A DNA stretch of 42,945 nucleotides from DAISJD01 sp036821645 (GTDB lineage: Bacteria; Pseudomonadota; Alphaproteobacteria; ATCC43930; CGMCC-115725), in contig DAISJD010000012.1 of assembly GCA_036821645.1 (NCBI GenBank), positions 1-42,945 of the forward strand. The letters are read 5' to 3'. A program made the position numbers and the translations under genes. The notes under the pieces were generated by a model, which saw only the letters and a program-made list of their open reading frames with translations, did no database searches and was not told where the DNA came from. Below, piece after piece: positions 1 to 8,346 of the stretch (positions are counted from its first letter, which is position 1; every line of letters starts with the position of its first letter).

Positions 1-1
1 C

Positions 2-1267
2 ATCCGGACGGTCCTTGAAATCAGCGGCTCCAATTCCATGGGCGTCGGATTTGGCTTGCCTGTCGTCGAAGGCATGCTCTCTCAACAGGGGTACACCGAT
101 TTCCAATCGAACGTGATCAAAGAAAACGAATTTCGCATCACGGCCGTCCATCCAACGACGAAGGAACGGGTCGGTGTGATTCTGCGCGCGCGCGGCACCT
201 CCACCGGGTTTCGTGAATTGCAGGACGGCAAGGCTAACGTTGTTTTCGCAACCCGTCCGGTCAGTGATGCCGAAGTTGAAAAACTGCAACCCAAATACGG
301 CGATATGCGGTCCTCATCCAACGAACATGTCCTCGCTTTGGACGGGATCAGCGTCATCGTTCACCGCTCCAATCCTGTCAGCAAATTGACCTTGGCCCAG
401 ATCACCGACCTCTTTTCCGGCAAGATCGAGAATTGGAAACAGGTCGGCGGCAATGATCTGCCGGTCAAAGTCTATGCGCCCGACGATAATGAAGGCATTG
501 CAACCCTCTTCAAAGACACGGTGATGGCACCGCGCAAGGCTGAATTCGTCCTGGGCTCAAACCGGTTTGAAAGTCAGGCACGCCTTTCGAACGCGGCGTC
601 GCGCGATCCAAGCGCCATTGGTTTCATCACCATGCCATTTATCGGTCCGACCAAGGCCCTGGCCGTGTCCGATGGTGATTCAACCCCGTCATATCCCAGC
701 CCAATCACGGTCGCGACCGAAGAATATCCCTTGTCGCACCGCCTTTATATCTATACGCCCGCTGCAGACACAAACGCGCTTGCGACTGATCTCGTGACTT
801 TCGCCCTCTCAAAGGCCGGTCAGGATATCGTGACCAAAACCGGCTTCGTCGGACTCAATGTCGATGCGATCCGGGTTCAGGTCGCAACCAACGCGCCGCC
901 GGAATATCAGAAGCTGACCGATGGCGGGACGCGTCTGTCCGTCAATTTCCGTTTCCGTACTGGCGTCAGCCAGTTGGACAATAAGTCGCTGCGCGATCTC
1001 GACCGCGTCGTCGAATATGTGGCTCGCAACAACGCAGGCACAAAGCGGCCGCAGGTCATGCTGTTTGGTTTTACCGACAATGTCGGCAATCCCGATGCCA
1101 ATGTGGCCTTGTCAAAACAGCGCGCTCAGGTCATCGCCCAAGAATTGACCGCGCGCGGTGTCCCGCCCGCGCAAGTTCTGGGTTTTGGTGCTGCCCTATC
1201 GATTGCAACCAATACAACGCAAGAAGGTCGTGATCGCAACCGTCGCGTCGAAGTCTGGGTGAAATAA
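2..1267 (+). CDS. PstS-like substrate-binding domain fused to OmpA C-terminal domain (5' partial)
   Basis: The reading frame is already open at base 2 and reads ISGSNSMG-like sequence before the first ATG at 38. PstS-type phosphate-binding proteins start their mature domain with just such a GSN/T motif, so the true start and signal peptide lie outside the window. The first ~270 residues look like a type 2 periplasmic binding fold of the PBP-like/PstS family, with RARGTSTGFRELQDG, an LTLAQITDLFSGKIENWKQVGG-type segment and IGFITMPFI. The last ~110 residues are an OmpA-like peptidoglycan-binding domain (FRTGVSQLDNKSL at its start, GFTDNVG, LSKQRAQVIAQEL, then RDRNRRVEVWVK at the end). The product is probably a periplasmic phosphate or oxyanion binder tethered to peptidoglycan. 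A hairpin terminator follows. The domain calls are firm; the ligand is inferred. Confidence 0.85.
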   Translation: MRTVLEISGSNSMGVGFGLPVVEGMLSQQGYTDFQSNVIKENEFRITAVHPTTKERVGVILRARGTSTGFRELQDGKANVVFATRPVSDAEVEKLQPKYGDMRSSSNEHVLALDGISVIVHRSNPVSKLTLAQITDLFSGKIENWKQVGGNDLPVKVYAPDDNEGIATLFKDTVMAPRKAEFVLGSNRFESQARLSNAASRDPSAIGFITMPFIGPTKALAVSDGDSTPSYPSPITVATEEYPLSHRLYIYTPAADTNALATDLVTFALSKAGQDIVTKTGFVGLNVDAIRVQVATNAPPEYQKLTDGGTRLSVNFRFRTGVSQLDNKSLRDLDRVVEYVARNNAGTKRPQVMLFGFTDNVGNPDANVALSKQRAQVIAQELTARGVPPAQVLGFGAALSIATNTTQEGRDRNRRVEVWVK

Positions 1268-1317
1268 TCCCGAACTTCATTCACCATCGCGGCACCGTCT
1301 TCTTCGGTTCATCCTAT

Positions 1318-1354
1318 AACCCCGACCATTCAGCACTGGATGATCGGGGTTTTC
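1318..1354 (+). terminator. Rho-independent terminator after the PstS/OmpA gene
   Basis: AACCCCGA at 1318-1325 pairs with TCGGGGTT at 1344-1351, and the hairpin runs into TTTT. It lies about 50 bases after the stop codon of the binding-protein gene. Confidence 0.7.
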
Positions 1355-1613
1355 GTTGTTTCAACCATGGTTAAAGCGGCATGGCGTTTAAGAATTGTCC
1401 GGCAATCGCGCCATCACACACGATCATCTCAGCCGCGCCAGATCTTTATTGATAAACTAATAATTTTAATTTTCTTAAAAGATAATCTTGAGTTGGGTTT
1501 TTTCTTTTTTACTCAAGAAAAATGCCTCTTTTTTTGAAAAATCATCCGCTCTAAGATTGGTTTAGTATAGAATGAGAATATATCCCTTTTTCGAGAGATA
1601 AGGTTAACAACTC
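1355..1613. other. AT-rich intergenic region upstream of the XRE regulator
   Basis: No credible gene is seen here. From about 1448 the DNA becomes strikingly AT-rich, with several T and A runs, unlike the coding DNA on either side. It probably holds the promoter of the regulator starting at 1614. A purine-rich GAGATAAGG just before that ATG can serve as its ribosome binding site. Confidence 0.5.
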
Positions 1614-2189
1614 ATGAAATCAGAACAACCATCCGGTCCGTTGGAAAAACGGCTGGGGGAGCGGCTTGCCTCGCTGAGACAAGCGCGTGATTGGTCGTTG
1701 GATGAATTGGCGGATCGTTGCGGGATCAGCCGTGCAACCTTATCGCGGTTCGAGCGGGCGGAAACCAGCCCGACCGCCCAGCATCTCGGCCGATTAGCCA
1801 GCGTCTATGGCCTTACCATCTCACGCCTGATGGCTGAGGTTGAACTGAATCCCCCGCGCCTCGTTCCCCTCAATGATCAGGTTGTTTGGACCGATCCTGA
1901 ATCTAAATTTCAACGGCGAATCGTTTCCCCGCCTGCCAGTGGATTCCAGACTGAAATTGTCGAGTGCCTGCTCCCCGCAGCCCAGTCGATTACCTATGAA
2001 ACGGCTCCGATGGCGGGGATGGAACAACATCTCTGGGTCCTGCAGGGGTTGCTTTATGTAACGATCGAGGGCTTGAAATACGACTTGATTCCCGGCGATT
2101 GCCTGCGCTTTAAACTATTTGAACGCAGCACCTTCGAAGCCGGTCCCCACGAGGCGGCGCGCTACATTCTGGCCGTAACCCGTCCGTGA
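1614..2189 (+). CDS. XRE-family transcriptional regulator with C-terminal cupin domain
   Basis: This is a 191-residue one-component regulator. Residues ~12-72 form an HTH_3 (Cro/CI-type) DNA-binding domain: LGERLASLRQARDWSLDELA, then CGISRATLSRFERAETSPT and LGRLASVYGLTISRLM. Residues ~105-190 fit a small cupin barrel (AQSITYETAPMAG, WVLQGLLYVTIEG, LIPGDCLRF, AARYILAVTRP), which in this family usually senses a small ligand. The architecture matches HipB/SutR/PuuR-like regulators, but the ligand and targets cannot be read from the sequence. It is monocistronic, preceded by an AT-rich region and followed by the convergent end of the rlmH operon. Confidence 0.88.
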   Translation: MKSEQPSGPLEKRLGERLASLRQARDWSLDELADRCGISRATLSRFERAETSPTAQHLGRLASVYGLTISRLMAEVELNPPRLVPLNDQVVWTDPESKFQRRIVSPPASGFQTEIVECLLPAAQSITYETAPMAGMEQHLWVLQGLLYVTIEGLKYDLIPGDCLRFKLFERSTFEAGPHEAARYILAVTRP

Positions 2190-2190
2190 T

Positions 2191-2224
2191 CAAATCAAAA
2201 TCGGGGCCGATGCCGACGGCCCCG
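2191..2224 (-). terminator. Terminator of the rplU-to-rlmH operon
   Basis: CGGGGCCG at 2202-2209 pairs with CGGCCCCG at 2217-2224 around a 7-base loop. Read on the minus strand, the hairpin is followed by ATTTTGATTT, so it can terminate transcription leaving rlmH. On the plus strand there is no T tract. Confidence 0.6.
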
Positions 2225-2370
2225 TCTGCGTCAAGAAGGCCGTGAGCCCGCCGCGCCTGAACGACCACCCCCAGATACCGGCCGCCTCAAACGGGGACAT
2301 GCCCCCAGATCTTCACTCAAAAAATGCACATGCGATCAAACCCAAGATCAATCACGGCGAAGCATCCGCC

Positions 2371-2832
2371 CTATTCCCGATGATAAGGATGCCCGGCTAG
2401 AATAAGGGTCGCCCGATAGAGTTGTTCGGCAATCAATGCTCTAACAATCATGTGCGGCCATGTCATTGGGCTAAGCGATAACAGGAAATGGGCGCTGCTG
2501 CGGACCGCATCGCCATGGCCAGACGCCCCGCCGATCATAAAAACGATATCACCGGCACCGGAATCACGCCATTGCCCCAACTGTTTGGCAAAACCCTGAC
2601 TCGTGAGCGCCGTACCTCGTTCATCAAGCGCCACGATGATCCCGCCACGCGGAACACAGGCCAGCAGAAGTTCCGCCTCCCTTGCCCGAAGCTGGGCTTC
2701 GGGCAAGGGGCGACGCTCTTCAACTTCAATGAGATGAAGTGGTGGCTGCAACCGATCGGCATAGTCGCGAAACAGCATCTGTGACGGCCCCTTGCGGGCG
2801 CGACCGACGGCGGCAAGGGTGAGGCGGATCAC
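2371..2832 (-). CDS. rlmH: 23S rRNA (pseudouridine1915-N3)-methyltransferase RlmH
   Basis: RlmH is a SPOUT-fold methyltransferase that uses S-adenosylmethionine to methylate pseudouridine 1915 in helix 69 of 23S rRNA on 70S ribosomes. The 153-residue length is typical. Family signatures are visible: LDERG at 69-73, the SAM-binding FMIGGASGHG at 98-107, LSLSPMTWPHMIVRALIAEQLYRA, and the C-terminal HPYHRE. The start is a GTG at 2832. The gene lies 19 bases after rsfS and is the last of the operon, an order common in alphaproteobacteria (nadD-rsfS-rlmH). Confidence 0.95.
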   Translation of the reverse strand: MIRLTLAAVGRARKGPSQMLFRDYADRLQPPLHLIEVEERRPLPEAQLRAREAELLLACVPRGGIIVALDERGTALTSQGFAKQLGQWRDSGAGDIVFMIGGASGHGDAVRSSAHFLLSLSPMTWPHMIVRALIAEQLYRATLILAGHPYHRE

Positions 2833-2851
2833 GCGACGCGCCCCGCACCCA

Positions 2852-3235
2852 TTAGGCGTGTTCGGTCGGGGGAATCGGGGCCGTCGCCCCCCACATTTTT
2901 TCTAAATTGTAATAGGCGCGCACTTCGGGGCGGAAAACATGCAGAATGACATCGCCCGCATCCAACAAAACCCAATCCCCATGGGCCTTGCCTTCGATCG
3001 GAACACGGCCATAGCCATTTTCTTTTAAGGCATTTGCCACCTGTTCCACCAAAGCCGAGACCTGCCGGGTCGAACGACCGGAGGCGATGACGAGGTAATC
3101 GGCAATGCTGGACTTGCCGTGCAGATCGATTGTCATAACATCTTCGGCCTTGCCGTCATCCAAGGTATGAATGATGAGGTCGAGCAAGGACGATGGCGGG
3201 TTTTGTGCTGAAAAAGCGTCTTGGTTTACGGTCAA
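2852..3235 (-). CDS. rsfS: Ribosomal silencing factor RsfS
   Basis: RsfS (Iojap/DUF143 family) binds ribosomal protein L14 and blocks joining of the 30S and 50S subunits in starvation or stationary phase. The 127-residue product carries the family core: LDLIIHTLDDGKAEDVMTID, SIADYLVIASGRSTRQV, HGDWVLLDAGDVILHVF and AYYNLEKMWG. The start at 3235 is a TTG with no strong ribosome binding site. It fits the family length and lies 7 bases after the nadD stop, so translational coupling is plausible. Confidence 0.94.
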   Translation of the reverse strand: MTVNQDAFSAQNPPSSLLDLIIHTLDDGKAEDVMTIDLHGKSSIADYLVIASGRSTRQVSALVEQVANALKENGYGRVPIEGKAHGDWVLLDAGDVILHVFRPEVRAYYNLEKMWGATAPIPPTEHA

Positions 3236-3242
3236 AATCGGT

Positions 3243-3944
3243 TCAATTCGTAAAGGTTAGTGAGGATGACACAGCTGGTTCACTGGGTGAAACCAAGGCC
3301 GGGTTGCGATGCCGTTGACGGGCAAACACACTGCGTCGTCGTTTTACCCGAAGGGCGGTTGCAGACAAGGGATCGAGCCTGATCGCAAAGAACACCCAAG
3401 CGACCGGGGAACAATCGGCCAATCTACGGGATGCCCCCCCTTTGAGGCGGCGCCGCGCATAACGCCGGGCGGCCAACCCACTCAGCGCATGCAGAGAGTA
3501 AGTCGGTCTGGCGAAAACTGCAAGCGGGGTGGTGGCAAATATTGTCGTCCACTGCCCCCAATGGTGAATTTGTTCCAGATTATCGGCCCCCATCAACCAA
3601 ACAAATTTGGTGCGTGGAAATCGTTTGTGCAATGCCGCCAATGTATCGGCAGTATAGCGCGTGCCGATCCGGGATTCGAGATCGGTGACTTTGATCTTGC
3701 GGTGACGGGCGACAGCTTTGGCATCGCCCAGTCTCACCGCAAGCGGGGCCATACCGCGCGCGGATTTCAAAGGATTTTGCGGCGAGACAAGCCACCAAAC
3801 CTCGTCCAGATCCAGACGCTTCAAGGCTTCGAGGCTGATGTGACGATGACCCCGATGGGCCGGGTTGAACGATCCCCCCAAAAGACCGACCTTGCGGGGA
3901 CGCCGATCGGCGATGGTGGTGGGAAGGGTCAAGGTCGCGTTCAT
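3243..3944 (-). CDS. nadD: Nicotinate-nucleotide adenylyltransferase NadD
   Basis: NadD joins nicotinate mononucleotide and ATP to give deamido-NAD in NAD biosynthesis. The nucleotidylyltransferase signature GGSFNPAHRGH is at residues 23-33. Next come an LVSPQNPLK segment, KFVWLMGADNL and HHWGQW. LDPLSATALR near the C-terminus corresponds to the family's second ATP-binding motif (ISSTxIR type). The product is 233 residues. The last ~35 residues after that motif are basic and low in complexity and differ from the usual family ending. It lies between proA and rsfS in the operon. Confidence 0.93.
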   Translation of the reverse strand: MNATLTLPTTIADRRPRKVGLLGGSFNPAHRGHRHISLEALKRLDLDEVWWLVSPQNPLKSARGMAPLAVRLGDAKAVARHRKIKVTDLESRIGTRYTADTLAALHKRFPRTKFVWLMGADNLEQIHHWGQWTTIFATTPLAVFARPTYSLHALSGLAARRYARRRLKGGASRRLADCSPVAWVFFAIRLDPLSATALRVKRRRSVFARQRHRNPALVSPSEPAVSSSLTFTN

Positions 3945-3964
3945 GGCATGAATTGCGGGCGGGA

Positions 3965-5245
3965 TCAGGGCCGAACCTGACCGGTGCCCCGAACCAGATA
4001 TTTATAGCTGGTCAATTGCTGGACACCGACCGGGCCACGCGCATGAAGTTTACCTGTGGCAATGCCGATCTCCGCCCCCATGCCGAACTCGCCGCCATCG
4101 GCAAATTGCGTCGAGGCATTGTGCAGAAGGATGGCGCTATCGACCTTGGCAAAAAAAGCACCGACGACATCGTCATCCTCGGCGATGATGGCATCCGTAT
4201 GATGCGAGCCGTAATGATTGATATGGTCGATCGCGGCCTCGACCCCATCCACCGCCCGAATGGCAAGGATCGGGGCCAGATATTCGGTCGACCAGTCGGC
4301 ATCGCACGCGGCACTCACGCGCGGATCGAGGGCCTGAACCGCATCATCGCCCCGCACCGCACACCCGGCCGCGATCAGACGGTCGATGATTGGCGGCAGG
4401 AGTGTCGCTGCGACCGGGCGATCGACCAACACGGTTTCCGTTGCCCCACAGACCCCCGTGCGCCGCATTTTCCCATTGAAAACGACGTTGCTGGCAATGG
4501 TCGGATCGGCACTGCGATCGAGATAGGCATGGCAAATACCGTCGAGATGTTTCAGGACGGGAATCCGGCTTTCGCGGGCGACCCGTTCGATCAATGGTTT
4601 ACCGCCACGGGGGATGATGACATCGATCAGATCGTCAAGCCCCAACAAAACCCCGACGGCAGCCCGATCCTGCGTCGGGACCGCCTGTAGACAGGCTTGC
4701 GGCAAGCCCACGGCGGCAAGCCCACGGTAGAGACAGTCCAAAATAGCGGCAGACGACAGGGCACTTTCACTCCCACCGCGCAGGATAGCCGCATTGCCCG
4801 ACTTCAGGCACAGTGCCCCGGCATCGGCGGTCACATTCGGGCGACTTTCGTAAATGATCCCAATGACCCCCAACGGCACCCGCACGCGACTGATGCGCAG
4901 CCCATTGGGCCGGTCCCAGGCGGCATCGATCGTGCCGATCGGATCGTCCAACCCCGCAATTTGGCGCACCCCATCGGCCATCGACAGGATACGTCCCTCG
5001 GTCAAGGCCAGACGATCGAGCATGGCCGGGCTTTGCCCCGCCGCCCGGTCGAGATCAAGCGCATTCTGAGCGAGGATCCGCCCGACATCCGCTTGGAGAG
5101 CGTCCGCCGCCGCGCGAAGTGCGGCATTTTTCCGGTCGCCGGGTGCCAATGCCAGCACAGCCGCCGCCTGCTTCGCACGCACCGCCTGATCACGAATCTG
5201 CGCAGTAAGATCGGACCAGTCGGTGTTTGGGGGGATAGCCGTCAT
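3965..5245 (-). CDS. proA: Gamma-glutamyl phosphate reductase ProA
   Basis: ProA reduces gamma-glutamyl phosphate to glutamate-5-semialdehyde with NADPH, the second step of proline synthesis. The fold is aldehyde dehydrogenase-like. Signatures include RVPLGVIGIIYESRPNVT, LKSGNAAILRGGSE, IPRGGKPLIE, VLKHLDGICHAY and the catalytic-cysteine region RTGVCGATETVL, plus FGMGAEIGIATGKLHARGP at the end. I chose the ATG at 5245 (MTAIPP...). The reading frame extends 12 codons further, but those codons come from the tandem repeat upstream and do not resemble the family. The protein is 426 residues, which is normal. It lies downstream of proB. Confidence 0.95.
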   Translation of the reverse strand: MTAIPPNTDWSDLTAQIRDQAVRAKQAAAVLALAPGDRKNAALRAAADALQADVGRILAQNALDLDRAAGQSPAMLDRLALTEGRILSMADGVRQIAGLDDPIGTIDAAWDRPNGLRISRVRVPLGVIGIIYESRPNVTADAGALCLKSGNAAILRGGSESALSSAAILDCLYRGLAAVGLPQACLQAVPTQDRAAVGVLLGLDDLIDVIIPRGGKPLIERVARESRIPVLKHLDGICHAYLDRSADPTIASNVVFNGKMRRTGVCGATETVLVDRPVAATLLPPIIDRLIAAGCAVRGDDAVQALDPRVSAACDADWSTEYLAPILAIRAVDGVEAAIDHINHYGSHHTDAIIAEDDDVVGAFFAKVDSAILLHNASTQFADGGEFGMGAEIGIATGKLHARGPVGVQQLTSYKYLVRGTGQVRP

Positions 5246-5268
5246 CAAAACACGCGCCTCGCACGGCT

Positions 5269-5310
5269 CATGAGCGTGCACGGATAGGACATGAGTGTGC
5301 GGGGGTAAGA
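5269..5310. repeat. Imperfect 21-bp tandem repeat between proB and proA
   Basis: Two adjacent 21-base units, 5269-5289 and 5290-5310, match at 16 of 21 positions; both begin CATGAG. They fill much of the 81-base gap between proB and proA. Function unknown. Confidence 0.6.
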
Positions 5311-5326
5311 CAAGCTGTAATCGCCC

Positions 5327-6442
5327 CTAATCCAGTACGAGATCATCGCGATGAATGATTTCATCGCGACCACGGTAGCCCAGGATGCGTTCGATTTCAC
5401 TGCTTTTATGCCCCAAAATCGCCTTGATTTCCTGACTTCGGTAGGCACTGAGCCCACGGGCGATCACCCGCCCTTCGCCATCCTGAACAAGAATGGCATC
5501 GCCGCGCTCGAATGTGCCGGTCACGGCGGTAATCCCGGCAGCCAAGAGCGATGCCCCCTCGCCAAGCGCACGGGCGGCCCCCGCATCGATCGTCACGGTG
5601 CCGGCGGGGGCAACATTACCCGCAATCCACCCCTTACGCGCCGTCAGCGGTTCGGCCGATGGTAAAAACCACGTGCATCGGGCACCGGCATCGAGCGCCG
5701 ACAGGGGAGAAAACAAATCGCCGCGGGCAATGACCATGTGACACCCGGCGGCATTGGCAATCCGAGCGGCGGCAAGCTTCGTCACCATACCCCCGGTCGA
5801 TAAGCCGAGGGCGGGGGGACCAGCCATGGCTTCGATCTCGGGTGTGAGACTTGCGACAACCGGCAAGTGCCGGGCATCCGGATCCGTGCGCGGATCACGC
5901 GTATAGAGCCCATCGATATCCGACAATAGAACGAGCGTATCCGCACTGATCATCTGGGCGACACGGGCTGCAAGGCGGTCATTGTCGCCGAAACGAATTT
6001 CCGATGTCGCCACCGTATCATTCTCGTTGACCACGGGCACGAGACCGAAATCCAACAGGGCATTGATGGTGGCGCGGGCATTCAAATGGCGACGGCGACT
6101 TTCGGTATCCGCCCGGGTGACGAGGATCTGCGCCGCACCAAGACCGTGACGGCCCAAGGTTTCTTGGTAAAGGTGGGCAAGACCGATTTGACCGACCGCG
6201 GCGGCAGCCTGTTTTTCCGCAAGGCTGAGCGAACGCTGCCCCAATCCCAGTTTGATCCGTCCAATCGCCACGGCCCCCGACGTCACCAACAAGACTTGCT
6301 GGCCGCGGGCACGCGCCTTCGCCACATCGGCGGCCATCGCATCGAGCCACGCACTGCGCACGGTAAGGGTTGCGGGATCGACGATGAGGGCAGAACCGAT
6401 CTTGATGATCAACCGACGGGCGGCGGCAAGGTCGAGACTCAT
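5327..6442 (-). CDS. proB: Glutamate 5-kinase ProB
   Basis: ProB phosphorylates glutamate to gamma-glutamyl phosphate, the committed step of proline synthesis. The N-terminal amino-acid kinase domain begins RRLIIKIGSALI and continues through VLLVTSGAVAIG, PVVNENDTVA, FGDNDRLAARVA, LLSDIDGLYTRDP and STGGMVTKLAAA. A C-terminal PUA domain (~275-365) includes GWIAGNVAP and the segment GDAILVQDGEGRVIARGLSA. The start is set at the ATG at 6442 (MSLDLAAARR), which lies directly before the kinase domain. The frame is open for 28 more codons that would overlap the end of obgE. Length is 371 residues. It follows obgE by 25 bases. Confidence 0.95.
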   Translation of the reverse strand: MSLDLAAARRLIIKIGSALIVDPATLTVRSAWLDAMAADVAKARARGQQVLLVTSGAVAIGRIKLGLGQRSLSLAEKQAAAAVGQIGLAHLYQETLGRHGLGAAQILVTRADTESRRRHLNARATINALLDFGLVPVVNENDTVATSEIRFGDNDRLAARVAQMISADTLVLLSDIDGLYTRDPRTDPDARHLPVVASLTPEIEAMAGPPALGLSTGGMVTKLAAARIANAAGCHMVIARGDLFSPLSALDAGARCTWFLPSAEPLTARKGWIAGNVAPAGTVTIDAGAARALGEGASLLAAGITAVTGTFERGDAILVQDGEGRVIARGLSAYRSQEIKAILGHKSSEIERILGYRGRDEIIHRDDLVLD

Positions 6443-6467
6443 GCATTCATCTCCGGCACGGCGCGGC

Positions 6468-7520
6468 TCATGTTTGCGGGCTGATCGACCAGAAACTGGT
6501 CCCGGCCTCGTTTTTGGCTTGTTCATCGGCTTTGCGCGCGTCGATCCGGGCCTTCAAGGCATGCAACACATCCGGCACCCCCTGCCCCGTCGCCCCAGAT
6601 AGGACCAAAACCGGGCTATCGGTCACGGCTTCCAAGGCGGCCCGCTTTTCGGCAATTTCCTCGTCCATCAAGGCATCGGCCTTGTTGAGACCGATGATTT
6701 CGGGTTTTTCAGTGATGCCGCCGCCATAGATCGCCAATTCATTGCGAATCAATTGATAAGAAGCCGCGACATCCGCCTCCGTCCCGTCGATCAGGTGCAA
6801 GATCACGCTGCATCGTTCGACATGGCCCAAGAACCGATGCCCAAGCCCGGCCCCGTCAGCGGCCCCTTCGATCAAACCGGGTAAATCGGCGATCACAAAC
6901 TCTTCGTCGCCAACGCCGACGACACCCAATTGGGGTTTCAAGGTCGTGAAAGGATAATCGGCAATCTTCGGCTTGGCGCGGGACACCGCCGCCAAAAAGG
7001 TCGATTTTCCCGCATTCGGCAAGCCGACCAGACCGGAATCGGCGATCAATTTCAGGCGCAGCCAAACCCATCGTTCTTCGCCGGGCCAACCCGGATCCTT
7101 GCGGGTCGGCGCCTGGTTCGTCGAGGTCTTATAATGCAGATTGCCGAACCCGCCATCGCCGCCGCGCAAGAAGACCAACCGTTGCCCCGGTTCGGTGAGG
7201 TCGAGCAAAACGGTTTCTTTATCTTCATCCAGAACCTGGGTTCCGACCGGCACCCGCAGGAGAATGCTTTCGCCATTGGCCCCGGTCTTATTGCTGCCGG
7301 CACCGGGGCGACCATTTTGGGCTCTGAAATGCTGTTGATAGCGATAATCGATCAACGTATTCAGATTTTCGACCGCCTCGATGACAATGTCGCCGCCGCG
7401 TCCACCGTCGCCGCCATTCGGCCCGCCGAATTCGATATATTTTTCGCGCCGAAAACTGGCCGTCCCAGCCCCGCCATCGCCGCTTTTCAGATAGATTTTA
7501 CATTGATCCAGGAATTTCAT
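6468..7520 (-). CDS. obgE: GTPase ObgE/CgtA
   Basis: ObgE is an essential GTPase that associates with the 50S subunit and links ribosome maturation with growth and the stringent response. The N-terminal glycine-rich OBG fold (MKFLDQCKIYLKSGDGG, FGGPNGGDGGRGGD, GSNKTGANGE) covers about residues 1-158. The G domain follows, with the P-loop GLPNAGKST, switch region DYPFTTLKP, DLPGLIEGA, NKAD and the terminal SGATGQG. The start is the ATG at 7520 (MKFLDQ), the conserved family start. The 350-residue length is usual. It lies in the conserved rplU-rpmA-obgE order. Confidence 0.96.
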   Translation of the reverse strand: MKFLDQCKIYLKSGDGGAGTASFRREKYIEFGGPNGGDGGRGGDIVIEAVENLNTLIDYRYQQHFRAQNGRPGAGSNKTGANGESILLRVPVGTQVLDEDKETVLLDLTEPGQRLVFLRGGDGGFGNLHYKTSTNQAPTRKDPGWPGEERWVWLRLKLIADSGLVGLPNAGKSTFLAAVSRAKPKIADYPFTTLKPQLGVVGVGDEEFVIADLPGLIEGAADGAGLGHRFLGHVERCSVILHLIDGTEADVAASYQLIRNELAIYGGGITEKPEIIGLNKADALMDEEIAEKRAALEAVTDSPVLVLSGATGQGVPDVLHALKARIDARKADEQAKNEAGTSFWSISPQT

Positions 7521-7632
7521 TGCTCGGACTCCGCCCGAAAGCCCGCCATCGTCCATGACATACTAGCGTCAATGGGGCCGGAAAACCCACGTGAAGAAAG
7601 CCGATGCACCATGCCGTCGGCCCATAGCCAAT

Positions 7633-7666
7633 AAGAAAGGGGAATGGCAGGCCATTCCCCTTTCTT
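7633..7666 (-). terminator. Perfect 16-bp stem-loop between rpmA and obgE
   Basis: AAGAAAGGGGAATGGC at 7633-7648 and its exact complement at 7651-7666 are separated by two bases. The outer A/T-rich ends of the stem give a U-rich 3' side on either strand. On the minus strand it lies between rpmA and obgE, so it may terminate or attenuate L21-L27 transcription before the downstream genes. It could also be an mRNA-stabilising hairpin. Confidence 0.65.
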
Positions 7667-7713
7667 GATGACAGACTGCGCAGATCATCCCGCAGGACGG
7701 CGCAGCACCCCCA

Positions 7714-8001
7714 TTATTCAGCCGCGTCGGCCACGGAATCGTTCGCCGCATCCGGCACAACCGACACGAAAGTCCGGTCGAGATGCGTGCGCTTGAAACT
7801 GATCCGACCATCGACAAGGGCGAACAAGGTATGATCGCGACCGATGCCAACATTGGTGCCGGGATGAAATTTGGTGCCGCGTTGACGGACGATAATGTTG
7901 CCCGCAACGGCTTCTTGGCCGCCGAACAATTTCACACCCAACCGACGACCGGCGGAATCACGACCGTTGCGTGACGAACCGCCTGCTTTCTTATGAGCCA
8001 T
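7714..8001 (-). CDS. rpmA: 50S ribosomal protein L27
   Basis: L27 is a large-subunit protein whose flexible N-terminus reaches the peptidyl-transferase centre. The 95-residue product starts MAHKKAGGSSRNGRDS and continues GRRLGVKLFGGQ, NIIVRQRGTKFHPG and GRDHTLFALVDG, all canonical. A short acidic tail (DAANDSVADAAE) extends beyond the usual end. It lies 6 bases after rplU. Confidence 0.98.
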   Translation of the reverse strand: MAHKKAGGSSRNGRDSAGRRLGVKLFGGQEAVAGNIIVRQRGTKFHPGTNVGIGRDHTLFALVDGRISFKRTHLDRTFVSVVPDAANDSVADAAE

Positions 8002-8007
8002 GGATGA

Positions 8008-8346
8008 TTACTCCTGAACGGTCGCAGCCGCGTCACCGGCGACGATATCGGTGATGCGCAACACGGTCAGATACTGGCGATGACCCTGCTTGCGGCGGTA
8101 ATTGTGACGGCGCTTCTTCTTGAAGACGATGACCTTGTCATCGCGCTTCTGTTCCAGCACGGTGGCCGTGACATGGGCACCGGCCAAGGCCGGGGTCCCG
8201 GCGGTCACGCCATCGGTGTCGCCGACCATCAACACATCGTCGATCGAAAGCAAAGCACCAGCCTCGCCAGTCAGCTTTTCAACAAAAATGACATCGTTCT
8301 TGGCGACTTTATACTGCTTGCCGCCGGTGCGGATCACTGCAAACAT
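8008..8346 (-). CDS. rplU: 50S ribosomal protein L21
   Basis: L21 binds 23S rRNA. The 112-residue protein shows the full family pattern: MFAVIRTGGKQYKVA at the start, GDTDGVTAGTPALAGA, then VIVFKKKRRHNYRRKQGHRQ and LTVLRITDI. About ten extra residues at the C-terminus (AGDAAATVQE) are lineage-specific. It is the first gene of the minus-strand housekeeping operon. Confidence 0.98.
   Translation of the reverse strand: MFAVIRTGGKQYKVAKNDVIFVEKLTGEAGALLSIDDVLMVGDTDGVTAGTPALAGAHVTATVLEQKRDDKVIVFKKKRRHNYRRKQGHRQYLTVLRITDIVAGDAAATVQE

Noticed and set aside
1340..1537. 65-codon plus-strand frame after the PstS/OmpA gene
   Set aside because: It starts inside the terminator hairpin, has no ribosome binding site and runs into an A/T tract encoding mostly Phe, Lys and Ile.
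3309..7634. Long plus-strand open frames (for example 3309-3980, 3953-4690, 4697-5287, 6930-7634)
   Set aside because: They are antisense to nadD, proA and obgE, have no family features, and arise from the GC-rich codon pattern of the real genes.
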